A DNA stretch of 64,000 bases from Cenococcum geophilum 1.58 (lineage: Eukaryota > Ascomycota > Dothideomycetes > Gloniales > Gloniaceae). The notes under the pieces are model-generated. The model worked only from the letters and a program-made list of their open reading frames with translations, was not told the origin of the DNA and did not search any database. The stretch spans positions 310,001-374,000 of the forward strand of contig KV748180.1 in assembly GCA_001692895.1 (NCBI GenBank), read 5' to 3'. Positions 51,701 through 62,700 of the stretch are shown here, one piece after another. How positions within the stretch are numbered: position 1 is the first letter of the stretch; every line of letters starts with the position of its first letter. Position numbers and translations under genes: made by a program.

Positions 51701-52540
51701 CCCTTTATCGCTATAGGCCTTACGACCAGTATATTAAGTTTAGTAGGTAGTTATAGTAGCTGCCTTTAAGTCTTTAGTATGTTCTAGCTAAAGTAGTAAA
51801 TATAGCTAATATAGCGATATTGCTAGCCGCGTATACGCACGACTTATAGATAAACGTATACGCGCTTAATTAGAAGCTCTTCTACCGCGGTAAGTATAGG
51901 TAGGAAGCTAGGAACAGGCCGCGGATTAAGCTCGTTGCTTTTACTAAATAGGGGAGAAAAGGTTAGATTATTAAGGTTATTAGCGTCCCTAATACAGGCT
52001 TTATATATATTTATATTATTACCCTCTATAGCTAGGCCTATTTAGAACTACCGCTCTTTATAACAACTGTATATCTCTATATATTTAGCCTATAGTATAC
52101 TCCTAAACTTCTTAATTCGCACCTAATTAATAGCTAAAATAGGGTGTAGTGTAGCTAAAGCCAGAGCTTGCTGTAAGGAAGGTGGTATTAGTGCTAAAGT
52201 AGGTATTGGCGCTGGAGTAGGTATTAGCGCTGGAGTAGGTATTGACGTTGGAGTAGGTATTAGTACTGGAGTAGGTATTGGAGCTAGTCCCGGCAAGGAC
52301 GTATTTAGGCTCTTTTAGATGCCCCTTTTAGCTTTATCCGTGGTATATAGTGGAGGAGTAGGCGAGTGAGCTTTACCCTACCGAATGAGAATACGGTGCT
52401 CCCGTTGTATTACCCTAATTGTCCTCCGCCGTTGAGCTATTTTAGGGGTATCTTAGCTATTCTGGCCGCGAGGCAGGAAGGCGTTCTTAGGGTCATTTTT
52501 AGGTTAAGTAGTTTGCTGGCGCCTTACAGAATAATTCTTA
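48785..52540 (-). pseudogene. RIP-decayed Helitron (Rep/PIF1-helicase protein), truncated
   Basis: Minus strand, 5' end to the right. From about 52,440 the frame shows a Pro/Thr repeat region, then VRIKKFRSIL and a cysteine-bearing YIEIYSCYKER segment, as at the N-terminus of fungal Helitron proteins. A linker with LVPNLIPNLNKLELLGR follows at about 51,355. The Helitron-like N domain reads RLASFIIRSAFPTLFPYS and YPLFRYYMFNQIIRE (about 51,040-51,280). Near the other end is a PIF1-type helicase: AAPTRVAAFNINGRTIYNLL (about 48,985-49,045), then YLILNEKSIIRQVYLA (about 48,845-48,890), the Walker B region with D now N. The frame stops being recognisable at 48,785, next to the LTR. The rest of the helicase is absent. 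Stops are TAA/TAG. Confidence 0.8.
52192..52290. repeat. 18-bp tandem repeat in the Helitron N-terminal region
   Basis: Four to five copies of an 18-bp unit like 'ggagtaggtattagcgct'. On the minus strand they code a six-residue repeat of the form IPTPAL, so the array keeps the reading frame. Confidence 0.85.
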
Positions 52541-52888
52541 GTAGTAAAACCTAGCCCTATAAGAGCTTTCCGCTTTTTTAAAATAGATATAGAGTTCTAG
52601 AAAAGTAAGTATAAGTAAAAGTGATATATAGGTAAAACATGCCTTTAACTAATATAGCTGGTATAGCTTTAAAAGCTTCTTTAACGGGCCGTCTTTAATA
52701 AAGTTAATGCGGGGCTTATAGATATGGCACTTAATACACTTAATTGCAGTAGGCTCTACTACGTTTATAATGTATATAGTGCTGTTAATTAAGGTGTCAA
52801 CAAAAAAGGAATACTAAGATATTTTAACGTTCGCAATATTTTGATATTTATTACGTGGATTCTGCTATAACTTACCGCGCGCTATATA
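52541..52888. other. RIP-mutated stretch at the Helitron 5' side
   Basis: No feature identified. The Helitron 5' terminus should lie here, but I could not place it. Confidence 0.35.
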
Positions 52889-54513
52889 TTTTAAACTAAT
52901 TAAAAGCGAGCTTGGTAAAGTTTTTAAACCAATTAAAGACAGGCTTGGCGAAGTTTGAAAATTGGGATAGGAAAGTAATAGACCACTCGTACCTCGGGTT
53001 AATAATACACTTTAGGTGCAAATACAGCAAACAAACCCCGTTTATTTATTTTTCCGTGCCGAGCTTTTTTGCCGAGGTATATAGACACACGCCTCTCACG
53101 TGTGAAATCACGTGCCTCCCGCGCACGCCCCTAGATTCCTCGAAGCCTGCCTCCCTTAAAGCCTCCCTCGAAGCCTCCCTCGAAGCCTTCGTGATAACCA
53201 CCCCTGTGCAACTACATCGTACAATTACTACAAGTCGTGGCCACAGAGGAGCTTTTGGGTGATTTATAGCCTTAATTTTGTATACAACACCAAAATTCTA
53301 TGCAAAATCAATCAAGCGGCCAAGCAAGCAAGCAAGCCGAACGATTTCGGTCAAGCAAGCCAAGCCAGCAAGCTCAAGGTGTCTAAAATTGCAAGCCAGC
53401 AAGCTGAAGGCTCTCAGCTTGGCTTGCTTGCTTATTACCAACTCTGAGCATACGAGCTGGGGAGAGTCGGCGCAATCGCCTCTCAAGATAGCTGGGAGTG
53501 GGGAAAAAACTGGTCAAATATACCACTTCATTAGATGCAAGTCGCTTTCTTGCCTTCAAACACGCGAAGCCTCTTAAAAATTCGCTTTGAATACAGCCGT
53601 GTTCTCTTAATGTTCTCTCTGATGCACTACGACGCATTACTTGCTTCTTAGGAGCGACACTTTAGAATCTGCTTGTGTTTATTTAACTAGTGCACTTATT
53701 GTTCTCACATACAGTGGTCTCGGCTGCGATGTCCTTAACTTCTTAAAATTGATTGATTTGGCATGTTATTTCATAGCAATTTCTGTCTCAGCGCTCCCTT
53801 TAGCAGCCTATGAGATAGTTGCGCTTTGACAACTTGCAAGGATAACGATCACGTAGGCAGAGGCGCTGCGTATGAAGACGCCTGAGCGTTCCATGCCGTA
53901 GCCACCTGACAGCTTGTAGCGGTCGTAGCAACCCGGTTAAGGGGGGTATCCCTAATATAGGGAGGATTCCGCGCGGGACAGTGGACCTTGGGATGCGACC
54001 CATGCAGCGGGTACCCGTGCAGCGAGTATCCCACGCAGCGGGTTAGCGAGTATCCCATGCAGCGGTAATTCGTGTCCCTAGTTTAGCGTCTGACGGGTGG
54101 AGCTTGATTGTGTGTATTTCTATCTAGGTTGCCTTCACCACTCTCCACGGAAAGATTCCCCCACTACGCACTACCAACGCCTTCATTGGCAAAATAGGCT
54201 AGTGCGACACGAGCTACAGGCGGTTTTCGTTGCAATTGCGACGGAAACCCCCTTGCAACATATGCTTAGCGCAGCGACGCCTTGAGACGCCATGAATCGC
54301 CATATCATCAGAATAAGAAATATTCTTCCTCCAGCAGGTGATGCGCCATAGCTGTAATCTCCAAAAATCGCTCGCTCGCCAAGGTGCTGGAAACCTTCGC
54401 TCCCAGAGCTAGGTCATGAATCCACCTAATCAGATTCTCTTCTCGTCACATTTTTTCCACCACCGTAGCCCCTGCCTCCCATCCTTCCCTCTTCCTATCC
54501 GCTCATACCCCCC
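52889..54513. other. Border and intergenic region with short direct repeats
   Basis: Base composition changes from RIP-type to normal near 52,900. The border has two imperfect copies of a 33-bp unit ('ttaaaccaattaaagacagg' and relative, about 52,889-52,960). Short repeats follow: 'cctccctcgaag' units at about 53,125-53,190, 'aagcaagc' and 'aagccagcaagct' units at about 53,315-53,430, and 'catgcagcgggta' units at about 53,998-54,066. The open frames here are short, overlap on both strands and show no domain. I see no gene. Confidence 0.55.
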
Positions 54514-56363
54514 CTATCCCCAAGTCGGCAACTTCATGGTCCCCTTCTCATTCAGATGCTTATGCATATCGAACGAATTCCACAGCAAATGCGGCTCATG
54601 GCCCCACCCCTTCCTCAAGCACTCAAACTCCGCCTTGTCGAAGTAGTCCTGCAAGATGGGCCGATACTCGGGATGCGCACACTTAGCGATGATGACCCTG
54701 GCGCGCTCGCGCGGCGACAAGCCCCGCACGTCCGCAAGGCCCTGCTCGGTGACGATGACGTCGAGGTCGTGCTCGGTCTGGTCGACGTGCGTGCACATGG
54801 GCACGATGCACGAGATGCCCGTGGGGTCCGCCTTGGACGGCCGCGTCGACGGCGTGTGCATGATGCTGTATTTGGCCGAGCGGAGGAAGTCCGCCGAGCC
54901 GCCCAGCCCGTTCAGCATCCGGCTGCCCATGACGCAGGTCGAGTTGGCGTGCGCGTAGATGTCGACCTCGACCGGCGTGTTCATGCCGATGACGCCCAGC
55001 CGCCGGATAATTTCCGGCGAGTTCGAGACTTGCTGCGAGCGGAGGAGAAGCTTGGGCGCGTATTGGTCCCATTTCTTGCAGAAGCGGGCGAAGCCGTCAG
55101 GGGAGAAGCGGATTGAGGTTGCGGTGGCGAATTCGAGGTTACCGCTGTCGAAGAGGTCGAGGAAGGAGTCTTGGAGCACTTCGGTCCATACGCGGAGATT
55201 TTTGAAGTTGGCTTTACCGCCCTAACCGGATTGGTTAGTGGGTTATCTGCAAGAGGAGACGTTGTGGAATAGGGGCTGACATCTTGATATGATGGAGAAA
55301 AGGCGGGAAGTTTCCAGAAATAAACTTACGGCAAGTCCACCAATGACCGCATTGGCAATATTTCCAATACCAGACTGGAGTGGCAGGAGGTTGTCTGGCA
55401 ACCGGCCGTGCTTAACTTCATGCAGGAGGAACTCGATCAAATTGGTAGCAATAGCTCTAGAAGTGTCGTCCTCTGGAGCATTGGGCTGCGTCTGATCAGG
55501 ATAATCTGATTCGACAATGGCAACGATCTTCTCTGGGTCAACGGGGATGTGAGGCGTGCCAATGCGATCTTCAGGTGCCATGATAAGATAAGGTTTGCGG
55601 CGAGGAGGAAGATCTGTCATGGTGATGTCGTGAAGTCCTTCGAAAGAGGGTGCAGCGGTGTTGACTTCGATGATAATCTATTCTCTGTTAACGAAATGCT
55701 CCCCGAGACGTAATAATTAAATTCAGAGACTAGAGTGGTGAGACTCGCCTTGTCAGCCATTTGAATCAGCTCTGGACTTGCGCCGACACTTGGTCCGGGG
55801 ATGATTCCTCCATCCTCTGTAATGGCGCTGGCTTCAACAATCGTGACATCTAGTTTATTGTGCGGCTTGTTCAGCGTGTAGTAGCCATACATTAAGTCTA
55901 CAGGAAACATGCTCAAGTGCTTGTCGAAGAATTTGATGTTGCCGTTGTTGATACCCTTGGCAATATCCTTGCCGACCTGATGCGGAGAGCGGCGCTCGAT
56001 CATGTTCAAGCGGGCCCACCGATTCTCAGTCTCGGCACCGGAGGAGGCGCCAACGAAGAGATTGTATTTCAGTTTACCTTGGAGTCCATTTCTCTCGACA
56101 TGGTCGGCCAATGCGGTTGGAACTTTTCTAGTGGGGTAAAGTCAACAATGCTGGGAGAAACAGTAATGGGAATTAAGAAATATGGAATGATTAATTTTAT
56201 TTGGATGATAGTGTACTCACTTGGGATATCCAACACCGGTAAAGCCCGACCAGCCTATGTAGCTACCGTGCGGAAACAGATCAATCAAGTCTTCGGCCTT
56301 TGCTAGCTTCTTCAGATAGCTTGGCCTTCGCACGCGGCTTCTGAGCAGAGCGGACGCGGACAT
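54514..56363 (-). CDS. ACH1: Acetyl-CoA hydrolase / CoA-transferase
   Basis: Spliced CDS complement(54514..55221, 55330..55677, 55749..56127, 56221..56363), 525 aa, the usual length for this family. Ach1 is a mitochondrial CoA-transferase that moves CoA between acetyl-CoA, succinyl-CoA and acetate and is needed for acetate and propionate detoxification. The start [19 protein letters not shown] is basic and Ser/Leu-rich, as for a mitochondrial presequence. Then come [28 protein letters not shown], the SMFPVDL region, [31 protein letters not shown] with the catalytic-site glutamate region nearby, and [11 protein letters not shown]. The C-terminus has [62 protein letters not shown] and [11 protein letters not shown]. 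Introns are 108, 71 and 93 bp; frames join exactly. The 71-bp intron has a GC donor (GCGAGT). Confidence 0.95.
55678..55748 (-). other. GC-AG intron in ACH1
   Basis: The exon ends GACAAG, then GCGAGT, and the intron ends AATAG before ATTATCATC. Joining restores QMADK-IIIEVNT, as in other ACH1 proteins. No GT donor nearby keeps the frame and the conserved residues. Confidence 0.8.
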
Positions 56364-57188
56364 GGTTGATTGAACTCCAGTCAAGTGTTACAATCCTTGG
56401 GGAATGATTTGTGTGACCCGGGGGAGTCAATTGGATTTGGGGGGGGGGAGAGGAAAGAAAAGACGGGGTGGCATTATTATAAGTGAAAAGCCTAAGAACC
56501 CAATGCTTCATGGTATGCTTACAGCTTTCAGTTCAGCGCCTTTCCCTCCGGTCCGCCTCGGGCCAGACGTGGGTGGACCCTGACCCTGAAACTGGTGGGG
56601 CTGATGGCTGTCATCCGAGAGAAATCCATGTTTGCTCCGATTTTGACGCAGACCCACTCTGTCCTTTTTTGTCTTCATTTTCCAACTCACTCCAACCTAT
56701 TACAAGAGCCACGGACAACTTGTCGAGGAAACCATCCACCTTGCACCTGTACCAACGACAATCCTACATCACTCTCTAGACGTTAATAGCCACTGCTTGT
56801 CTCAGTTCATCGAACAAATCATCTGCATAATAGTCGTTAAGGCTACACTACACCAGCAGCACCCTTCCGAAGGCCCAAACGAGACCTCGGCCATCCATAG
56901 CACCAACTGGGGTGTCTCTTTCCCATCGTATCCTAAACCACGAACAGTTATGCACAGCCAAAGTACCTTTGTCCGTCATCATCTTCAGATTCCCGTTCGT
57001 TATGCAAGAAAAGAAAACGTCATTATGCAACGCACCTGCGAGAATATTAGACTAAAAGGGTATCACCGGAACGCCGATTTTGCGATTGATGTTGCTTCTG
57101 TTTCTCTCTCCTGACTTCTTCGCTTCATCTTCTTCCCACCTCTTTCTAATGCGTTTGCTCCCTTTAACCAAGGGTCCGTGGCGTCTTG
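56364..57188. promoter_or_regulatory. Intergenic: ACH1 promoter and Whi5-like 3' region
   Basis: Both flanking genes read to the left, so this holds the ACH1 promoter and the terminator side of the repressor gene. Near 56,417 there is CCGGGG, which fits the SYGGRG site of the carbon repressor CreA; a G-run and purine tract follow at about 56,438-56,470. These are only sequence matches. I see no further gene here. Confidence 0.4.
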
Positions 57189-58707
57189 TCACCGCTTCTG
57201 CGACTGGAAAGGGGTCTCGTCATCACTTTCGATGGCTGTGGCTCCTGTCGAATATGCCATCATCTTATACCGGCTGTTCTGGCCTTCACCCTGCCCAGCT
57301 GTTCTTCCTTCGTCAGGTTCACTACTGCTTCCATTGCGACTCTCAAAGACTACCCTTTTCGTCACTGGGAATTCTGACCTTAACGGGCTTGGCTGAGCGT
57401 CCGCACTGGTGTGTGCTAAACGACCAGAATTGTTTGGACTGCTCATGAAGAGCAGTGTATCCACTGCATCTTTCTCCGCCTGTTGACTGGGCATACGGAG
57501 AATGCCCGCTCTTGGGCCCGTAGTTGGTGTAGTTGGCATGCCACTAAGATCACTGTAATGTTTCCTGTGTGTTGTCGAAAGCATTGGCGGTGCGTGAGTA
57601 GAGTTGGAGCGGCGGTTGCGTCGAGACACAATGTCTGCTGCTGGTGCTAGCGCCGGTGCACTTGATGCTGCTGGAGAAGCAGTAAAAGCAAGATGAGTAT
57701 GAGCGGCAGGCTGAGAGTTTGAGCCGGGTCGCCAGAAAGCTGTAGTGAGAAATAAACTATTAGATATTGAAAACATCCCTAAGCTCAAATTGAGAAATTC
57801 AACGCACACGAAGGTGTTCCGCTAAGGGAACGCGAGATGCCTGTAGGGCTAGCGTGCCCGAGAGAAGCCATATGCTGGTCAGAGTTCTCCGAAACGCCAC
57901 TTGGTCTCCGTCCGCGGTCCGAAATGCGGGGAGAATCAAGAGATCGTCTAAATGCATCTACGTTCACAGATAATGCTACTGGGGAGCCTCGCTGGGATGG
58001 GAGCTCCTCAAGCTCTTCAATGGTGTGTCTTTCCCAGCCATTTTGAACCTTGACCATGGCATACGATAAGCGCGTCTTGAGTTGAGCGGATAACTGCAGA
58101 CGCAATCAGCCGTTGACGCAGAACGTGTATACAAACCTAGCATACCTCACCAATCCTACTCGCATTTGAATCTACGCTTGTATTTCTAGAATGTCTACCC
58201 GGTGGCGCTCGCATTGGACTCTCCATAACTCCTGACATGGCAGTCTTCACCGTCCCACTTGCTGTCCTCTTTGAACCTTGAGTTAATAATGGTGTATCTA
58301 CAGACATCGGACTCGTTGCGGTTCCGCCACTGCCACTTCTGCCACCATCTCTTAGATCGGTATCAACCATGGGCGCAGTTGGCCTCGAGTGTTGTGGACG
58401 AGTTTGATTCGGTGACGGCGGGATCGGTTGGCTCGAATCAAAGGTTTGAGACTGGCTTGACGGGCCATTCGAAGAAGTAGGCGACGTATATTCGGTATCT
58501 GCCCCGGTCGAGTTAGAAATGTTGCTGGAGGACGACAGCAATCGTGGTACAGCAAAAGTGCTGGAAGAAGCAGAGACGAAAGACTCTTGCGAGTCTGGCA
58601 CTATTTCGCATTAGATGGGCGTTGCAATGGTGGATGAAAGGCTGGAATTGATGGTGTGGGAGACGTGTTGGCAGTTTGTCTCGGCTTGCTGGACGCGACA
58701 TACTCAT
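57189..58707 (-). CDS. Whi5/Nrm1-type GTB-motif cell-cycle repressor
   Basis: Spliced CDS complement(57189..57739, 57808..58093, 58146..58600, 58704..58707), 431 aa. Whi5-family proteins bind SBF/MBF and hold back G1/S transcription until phosphorylated by cyclin-CDK. The GTB signature DAVDTLLFMSSPNNSG is near residues 340-355. Before it are a conserved block SAQLKTRLSYAMVKVQNGWE (about 155-174) and long Ser/Thr/Pro-rich disordered regions with many S/T-P sites, including SPMSVDTPLLTQGSKRT. Introns are 68, 52 and 103 bp. The first coding exon is only ATGA: GTATGT donor at 58,703, a CTAAT branch site, and acceptor TAG before TGCCAGAC, giving MMPDSQESF. That start is inferred from the splice signals and could differ if another upstream exon exists. 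Whether this is the Whi5 or Nrm1 orthologue is not decided. Confidence 0.8.
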
Positions 58708-58739
58708 AGTGGGGTAGGGATCTCGAGCGGGAGGCCCAT
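58704..58739 (-). promoter_or_regulatory. Possible uORF whose stop overlaps the repressor start codon
   Basis: A 12-codon frame (ATGGGCCTC to CTATGA) ends with TGA sharing the ATGA of the predicted main start. If the transcript begins upstream of 58,739, this could allow termination-reinitiation coupling. The transcript start is unknown. Confidence 0.35.
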
Positions 58740-59347
58740 TCGGTCTTTGAGCGCTGAAAGCTAGGTAACAGGATCGTGTGCCTTGGGCGAAAACACCTTC
58801 ATCAGATATTCAGCCAGCCTGGAGGTATTCGTGGCGCTTTCGGGGAAGTGCAGGGCGGTCGCGGTGGACGTTGAAGGTTGAATGAGGATCGGGATTGAAA
58901 AGTCGACGCGGTGCCCGGTAAAAAGACGCGAATGGCAGGGTTGTCTCTGCGGTAGGTGCGTGAATAAAGGCACTGGTGAAATACGCGCTCTGCACGATTA
59001 AGAATGGTCACTGTCGCGTAGTCGACGAAAGCATCCAAGAAGTCGTGGTCGCTCGATAAGGGACAGAGGGTGACGGGCTTGCGTAGGCCGGGGCGAAAAT
59101 GCGAAATCACGAGCGTGTATCGTGTCAAAACCCTGCCAAAGAGGCCAAACAAGAGCGCGGCGTAGAACAAACAAGATACATATTAATTTTCTCGCTCGGT
59201 ATATGCAGCAATTACAAGGTTACAAGGCTACAAGATTACAAGATTACAAGGTCCATGATCAAATACTTCAATTGTTGTTTACATGGCGCTGCGTAGGCAC
59301 TACGAAGGACCGTGCAAAAATCGATATCCCTTTCCTTTTTTGGACTA
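58740..59347. other. Upstream region of the repressor gene
   Basis: Overlapping minus-strand open frames (58,761-58,973 and 58,802-59,170) are present but carry no recognised domain and no convincing splice to the repressor. A short array of 'attacaag' units lies at about 59,212-59,252. I interpret the region as promoter and leader. Confidence 0.4.
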
Positions 59348-59488
59348 GTGGTTGCTCTCCATAAGGCCCCAGAGTTACGGGGGCTCTATCGCCTAAGCAA
59401 CGATATTTTAGGCGGTCTCTGCTCATAAGACCCGCCAAAGGCCCCTAAGCACAGAAACCTTATGGACGACCTTATTAGAGGAAACCAC
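59348..59488. mobile_element. 141-bp MITE with TA target duplication
   Basis: The left end is TA then GTGGTTGCTCTCCATAAGG. The right end, read on the other strand, is TA then GTGGTTTCCTCT and later CCATAAGG. TA duplications (59,346-59,347 and 59,489-59,490) flank terminal inverted repeats, as in non-autonomous Tc1/mariner (pogo/Fot1) elements. No coding capacity. Confidence 0.7.
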
Positions 59489-59742
59489 TAAGTTAATCTC
59501 AAAAGGAAGGGGAAATCTATTTTCGCACCCTCCGTATACGTCGGTACATCACCCTCCACCCACGCCACCTCGTGTACAGATGGATTATGATCCTTCATCC
59601 TTGGAACTCGCACATGCGAACAGCTGTAGCGCTAACATGCAGATCTAAAACGCTCGGAAATGTAGTGAGAGCGGAACGCCACCATGCGACCAACTATTTA
59701 GTGTCCAAACGACTTCCCTTCATAAAATAGTAGTTAGCAGAG
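59489..59742. other. BMS1 3' flank
   Basis: 254 bp between the MITE and the BMS1 stop; nothing recognised beyond the likely 3' UTR. Confidence 0.5.
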
Positions 59743-62700
59743 CTATTTCCTTCTCTTACTACCCCCTCCCGGAGCATTTTCATTCTTCCGCTTCTTCCCT
59801 TCCCGTTGCCAATACTCTTGTTTCTCGCGCTTCTCTCGCTCTGCCCTCTTCTCGTCATTTTCTGCGACCTTCTTGCGGTATGGTTCCCTTCGTCTCTCCT
59901 GTGCGGCTCGTCGCTTCTCGAGTTTTTCGTTTCTCAGTGTCATTACTTGATGCATAAGAGTTCGAGCTATTTTTTCTTCTTTGGAGGCAACTACTGCTCG
60001 TTTTTGTAGGTATGTCTCTTTCTTTTGTGGCTTCATCTGTGCCGGCTGGGACTTGAAAGGCAGGTCTGCCGCGAGTTTTCGAGGCACTCTGAGAGGATTA
60101 AAATGTCTTGTTTGTCGTTCAATGAGCCTGTATGCGGAGTTTTTGTCTTTTGGGGTAGGTATTCCCTGCTCTCGTCGTACCTCGCCCGTTAGCCGCATGC
60201 CTTTCCAGCCGGTACTTTCTCCCTCATCCTCAGGGCTTGGTGCTACAAGGAGATTTGTGACTGGGTTATAGAATCGATGCGGCTTTACAGGATACCAAGC
60301 TCGCAAGAATACAATGTCGCTCATAAGGACCTTGTCCTCGAAAGTTGCGCGAAAGTTGCCTTCAGGCTTGCTCAGAGCCCTCTTGATCTGACCCCGGATG
60401 CCCGAGACTGTTCGGATACTAGCCCCTTCAAACTTTGCAATTTCCAACGCTGTTTGGAACATATCCTTAACGAAAGCCGTATTCTTGAAAATCTTGTACG
60501 GATGTCCAGTGAGCTTGAGCTTCTTGACTATCTCGGTGCTTTCATCCACGTTTAATACAACACCAGTTGCTGCAATACGGAATCCAGGGGTTTTGTTAGA
60601 GAGTGACTGTACACAACAGAACCCGGTATTTGGAGCAATAAGAGGTCCATAAAAGGTGCCAAAGCAATGCATATGCTCTGGCGTATACTTGAGCATACGG
60701 TTGCGTGTTTGGGAGTCAGAAATACTGTAGACCGGCATGGTTTGGAACCTCCTCCAACCAAGCGAGAATATAAGAGGGTCATTTGTTTTTAGAATCTTCT
60801 TGTGCCACCGGTGTCGTTTGACGCGAATTTGTACGAAACCAAATCTCTCTTCAGTAGGTGTGAGTCCCCCAATGATGACAGGATACCGGGGGTTGAAGTT
60901 GGCCGAAAATTCATATGGCACTTGTTCTAGCACGATACGGGCGTATGTACCTGCTTTGTGTCCCTCTACTCGGATCCTAGAGACTTCGTCCAGTTGCTCA
61001 AATTCAGCGCGATTGATGGTGAGTTGCTTTTGGATCATAGCCTTTTGAGCATCGTACCAATCATCCTCTCCAAACTCTTGTTCATCGTTGGCTTTCTCTC
61101 TTCGCTCATTGGCCTTGTCATTTGCAAAACCTTCTCTGTCTTCTTCTTCAAAACGAAGCTTTAGCTCTTCCTTTCGTCGGGCATTTTTCTCCCGTTCAGC
61201 TTCCATCGCCTTTGCATCATTATCAGGGTCTGCTGTAGGCTGTGTGCCTCCAAATGACTCTCCTGTCTCCAGATCTTCAAATGCGCCATCACCCTCGCCA
61301 TCGTTGTCGAAGCCCTCAAAATCGCCCTCAGCTTCGTCATTCTCCTTTTCGCCTAAGAGATTAGACGAAGCAAAACGTCGCCTCAGTACCTCTAGATTGT
61401 CTCCATCAGTCCATTTTTGTTCTAGCTCTTCATAGTTGAAGCTTGGGATCGCGCGGTCCTCTAAATCTTCGGCATTGCCATCGCCCGGAGCTTTCTTGAA
61501 GAATTCATCTTCATCTTCGTCATCTCCGCTTTCAACTGGCCCTCCTTCGTCTCCCCTCCATCTCCGGAGAACTTCAGCGGGGGACAAAGAGTCATTGTAC
61601 ATCATGCGGACAAGTTCCGTGGTGCGATATGGCTTCTTGTGGCCATGAAGTTTCTTCGCGTTTTCAGCAAGATTTTCCTTCCATCGAAGGGTACCGTCTT
61701 CATCTGAAAACTCGGAATCGTCGTCTTCCGGATCTTCTAGCTCTTGATCTTCTACCGAAGAAATAGAACCTAGGTCTGAATCGCTGTCTGCAAACGCCAC
61801 GTCGTCATCGATGGCTCCATTTGAATTTTTCTTGTCCGCTATTTTTCGAAATGTTCTACCAAGACGGTCATCGGAGATTGCTTCAGCCTCAATATATCCG
61901 TTATCGTCTTCATCATCTTGTTCACTCCCGAGATCATCTTCATCCTCCTCTTCGCTCCCGCTTTCAAAGCCTTCATCTTCTACGAGGTCATCGTCGCCTT
62001 CTCTCTCTACAATTCTCGGGTTTCGTCGTGATGTCCTGCCCTTGTTATCATCTTCCACAACGGCATCTTTTTCAACAATTTCACCACCAGTAAAGAGTCT
62101 CATGCCCGCATCAGCTTCTCCAAGCAGGCGCCTCTCACCTTGCAAACCGACCACAAGCTGTTCGCCCAAACCACGCTCCTGTTGGTCTTCCTCACCCTGA
62201 GCAAAATTTGAGGTCTTGACGTCAATATAAACAGCGTCCTTATCCACAAGCACACCTCCAACGTCTGACATAGGCGCAAATAGAAGTTTTTGTTTCTCAC
62301 CCAAACGCCGTCGCGTTGCTTTCCCGGTAGCTTTTGCCATAGCTTGATCCATGTATGGAGTCGGACAAGGATCAGGTAATGCTTCTGTCGTTGAAACACT
62401 CAGATCACCGACGCCAGGTACATGGACTCTAGCCCTTTGAGCTGGGAAATTCGTTCCTCTTATGTATCCATACAATGCTATCGTTCGGTCACATTTCGGG
62501 TTCTCTTCAATAGCGGTGGGAGGAGTTATATCTAGGAAGCGGTCGGCTAAGCAGTAAGGATGCGAGTTCCGCCACACTAATGGTCGAGGGTTTTTCATTA
62601 CGGAGAGGAAGCGCGAGAGGTTGAGGACTTCTCTGTCTGGATAGCGCCCGTTAACTACTCCCGAGAGGTAGAACAACTTGGCACCTTGGTACAACTCGCT

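Noticed and set aside
1-52900. Starship captain (DUF3435 tyrosine recombinase)
   Set aside because: Looked for because the block is gene-rich and mutated, but no frame showed the recombinase motifs.
54556-55116. 186-codon plus-strand frame rich in Arg, Val, Asp and Ala
   Set aside because: Mirror of the ACH1 last exon; GC-biased codon positions open the antisense frame.
57080-57448. 122-codon plus-strand frame
   Set aside because: Overlaps the Whi5-like last exon in antisense; no domain.
58761-59170. Two overlapping minus-strand frames as a possible extra gene or 5' exon
   Set aside because: No conserved domain, no splice pair that joins them to the repressor, and the GTATGT donor at 58,703 already explains the start.
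60277-61648. Several plus-strand frames over BMS1
   Set aside because: Antisense shadows of acidic and basic tracts in BMS1; composition is Ser/Pro/Leu-rich with no domain.
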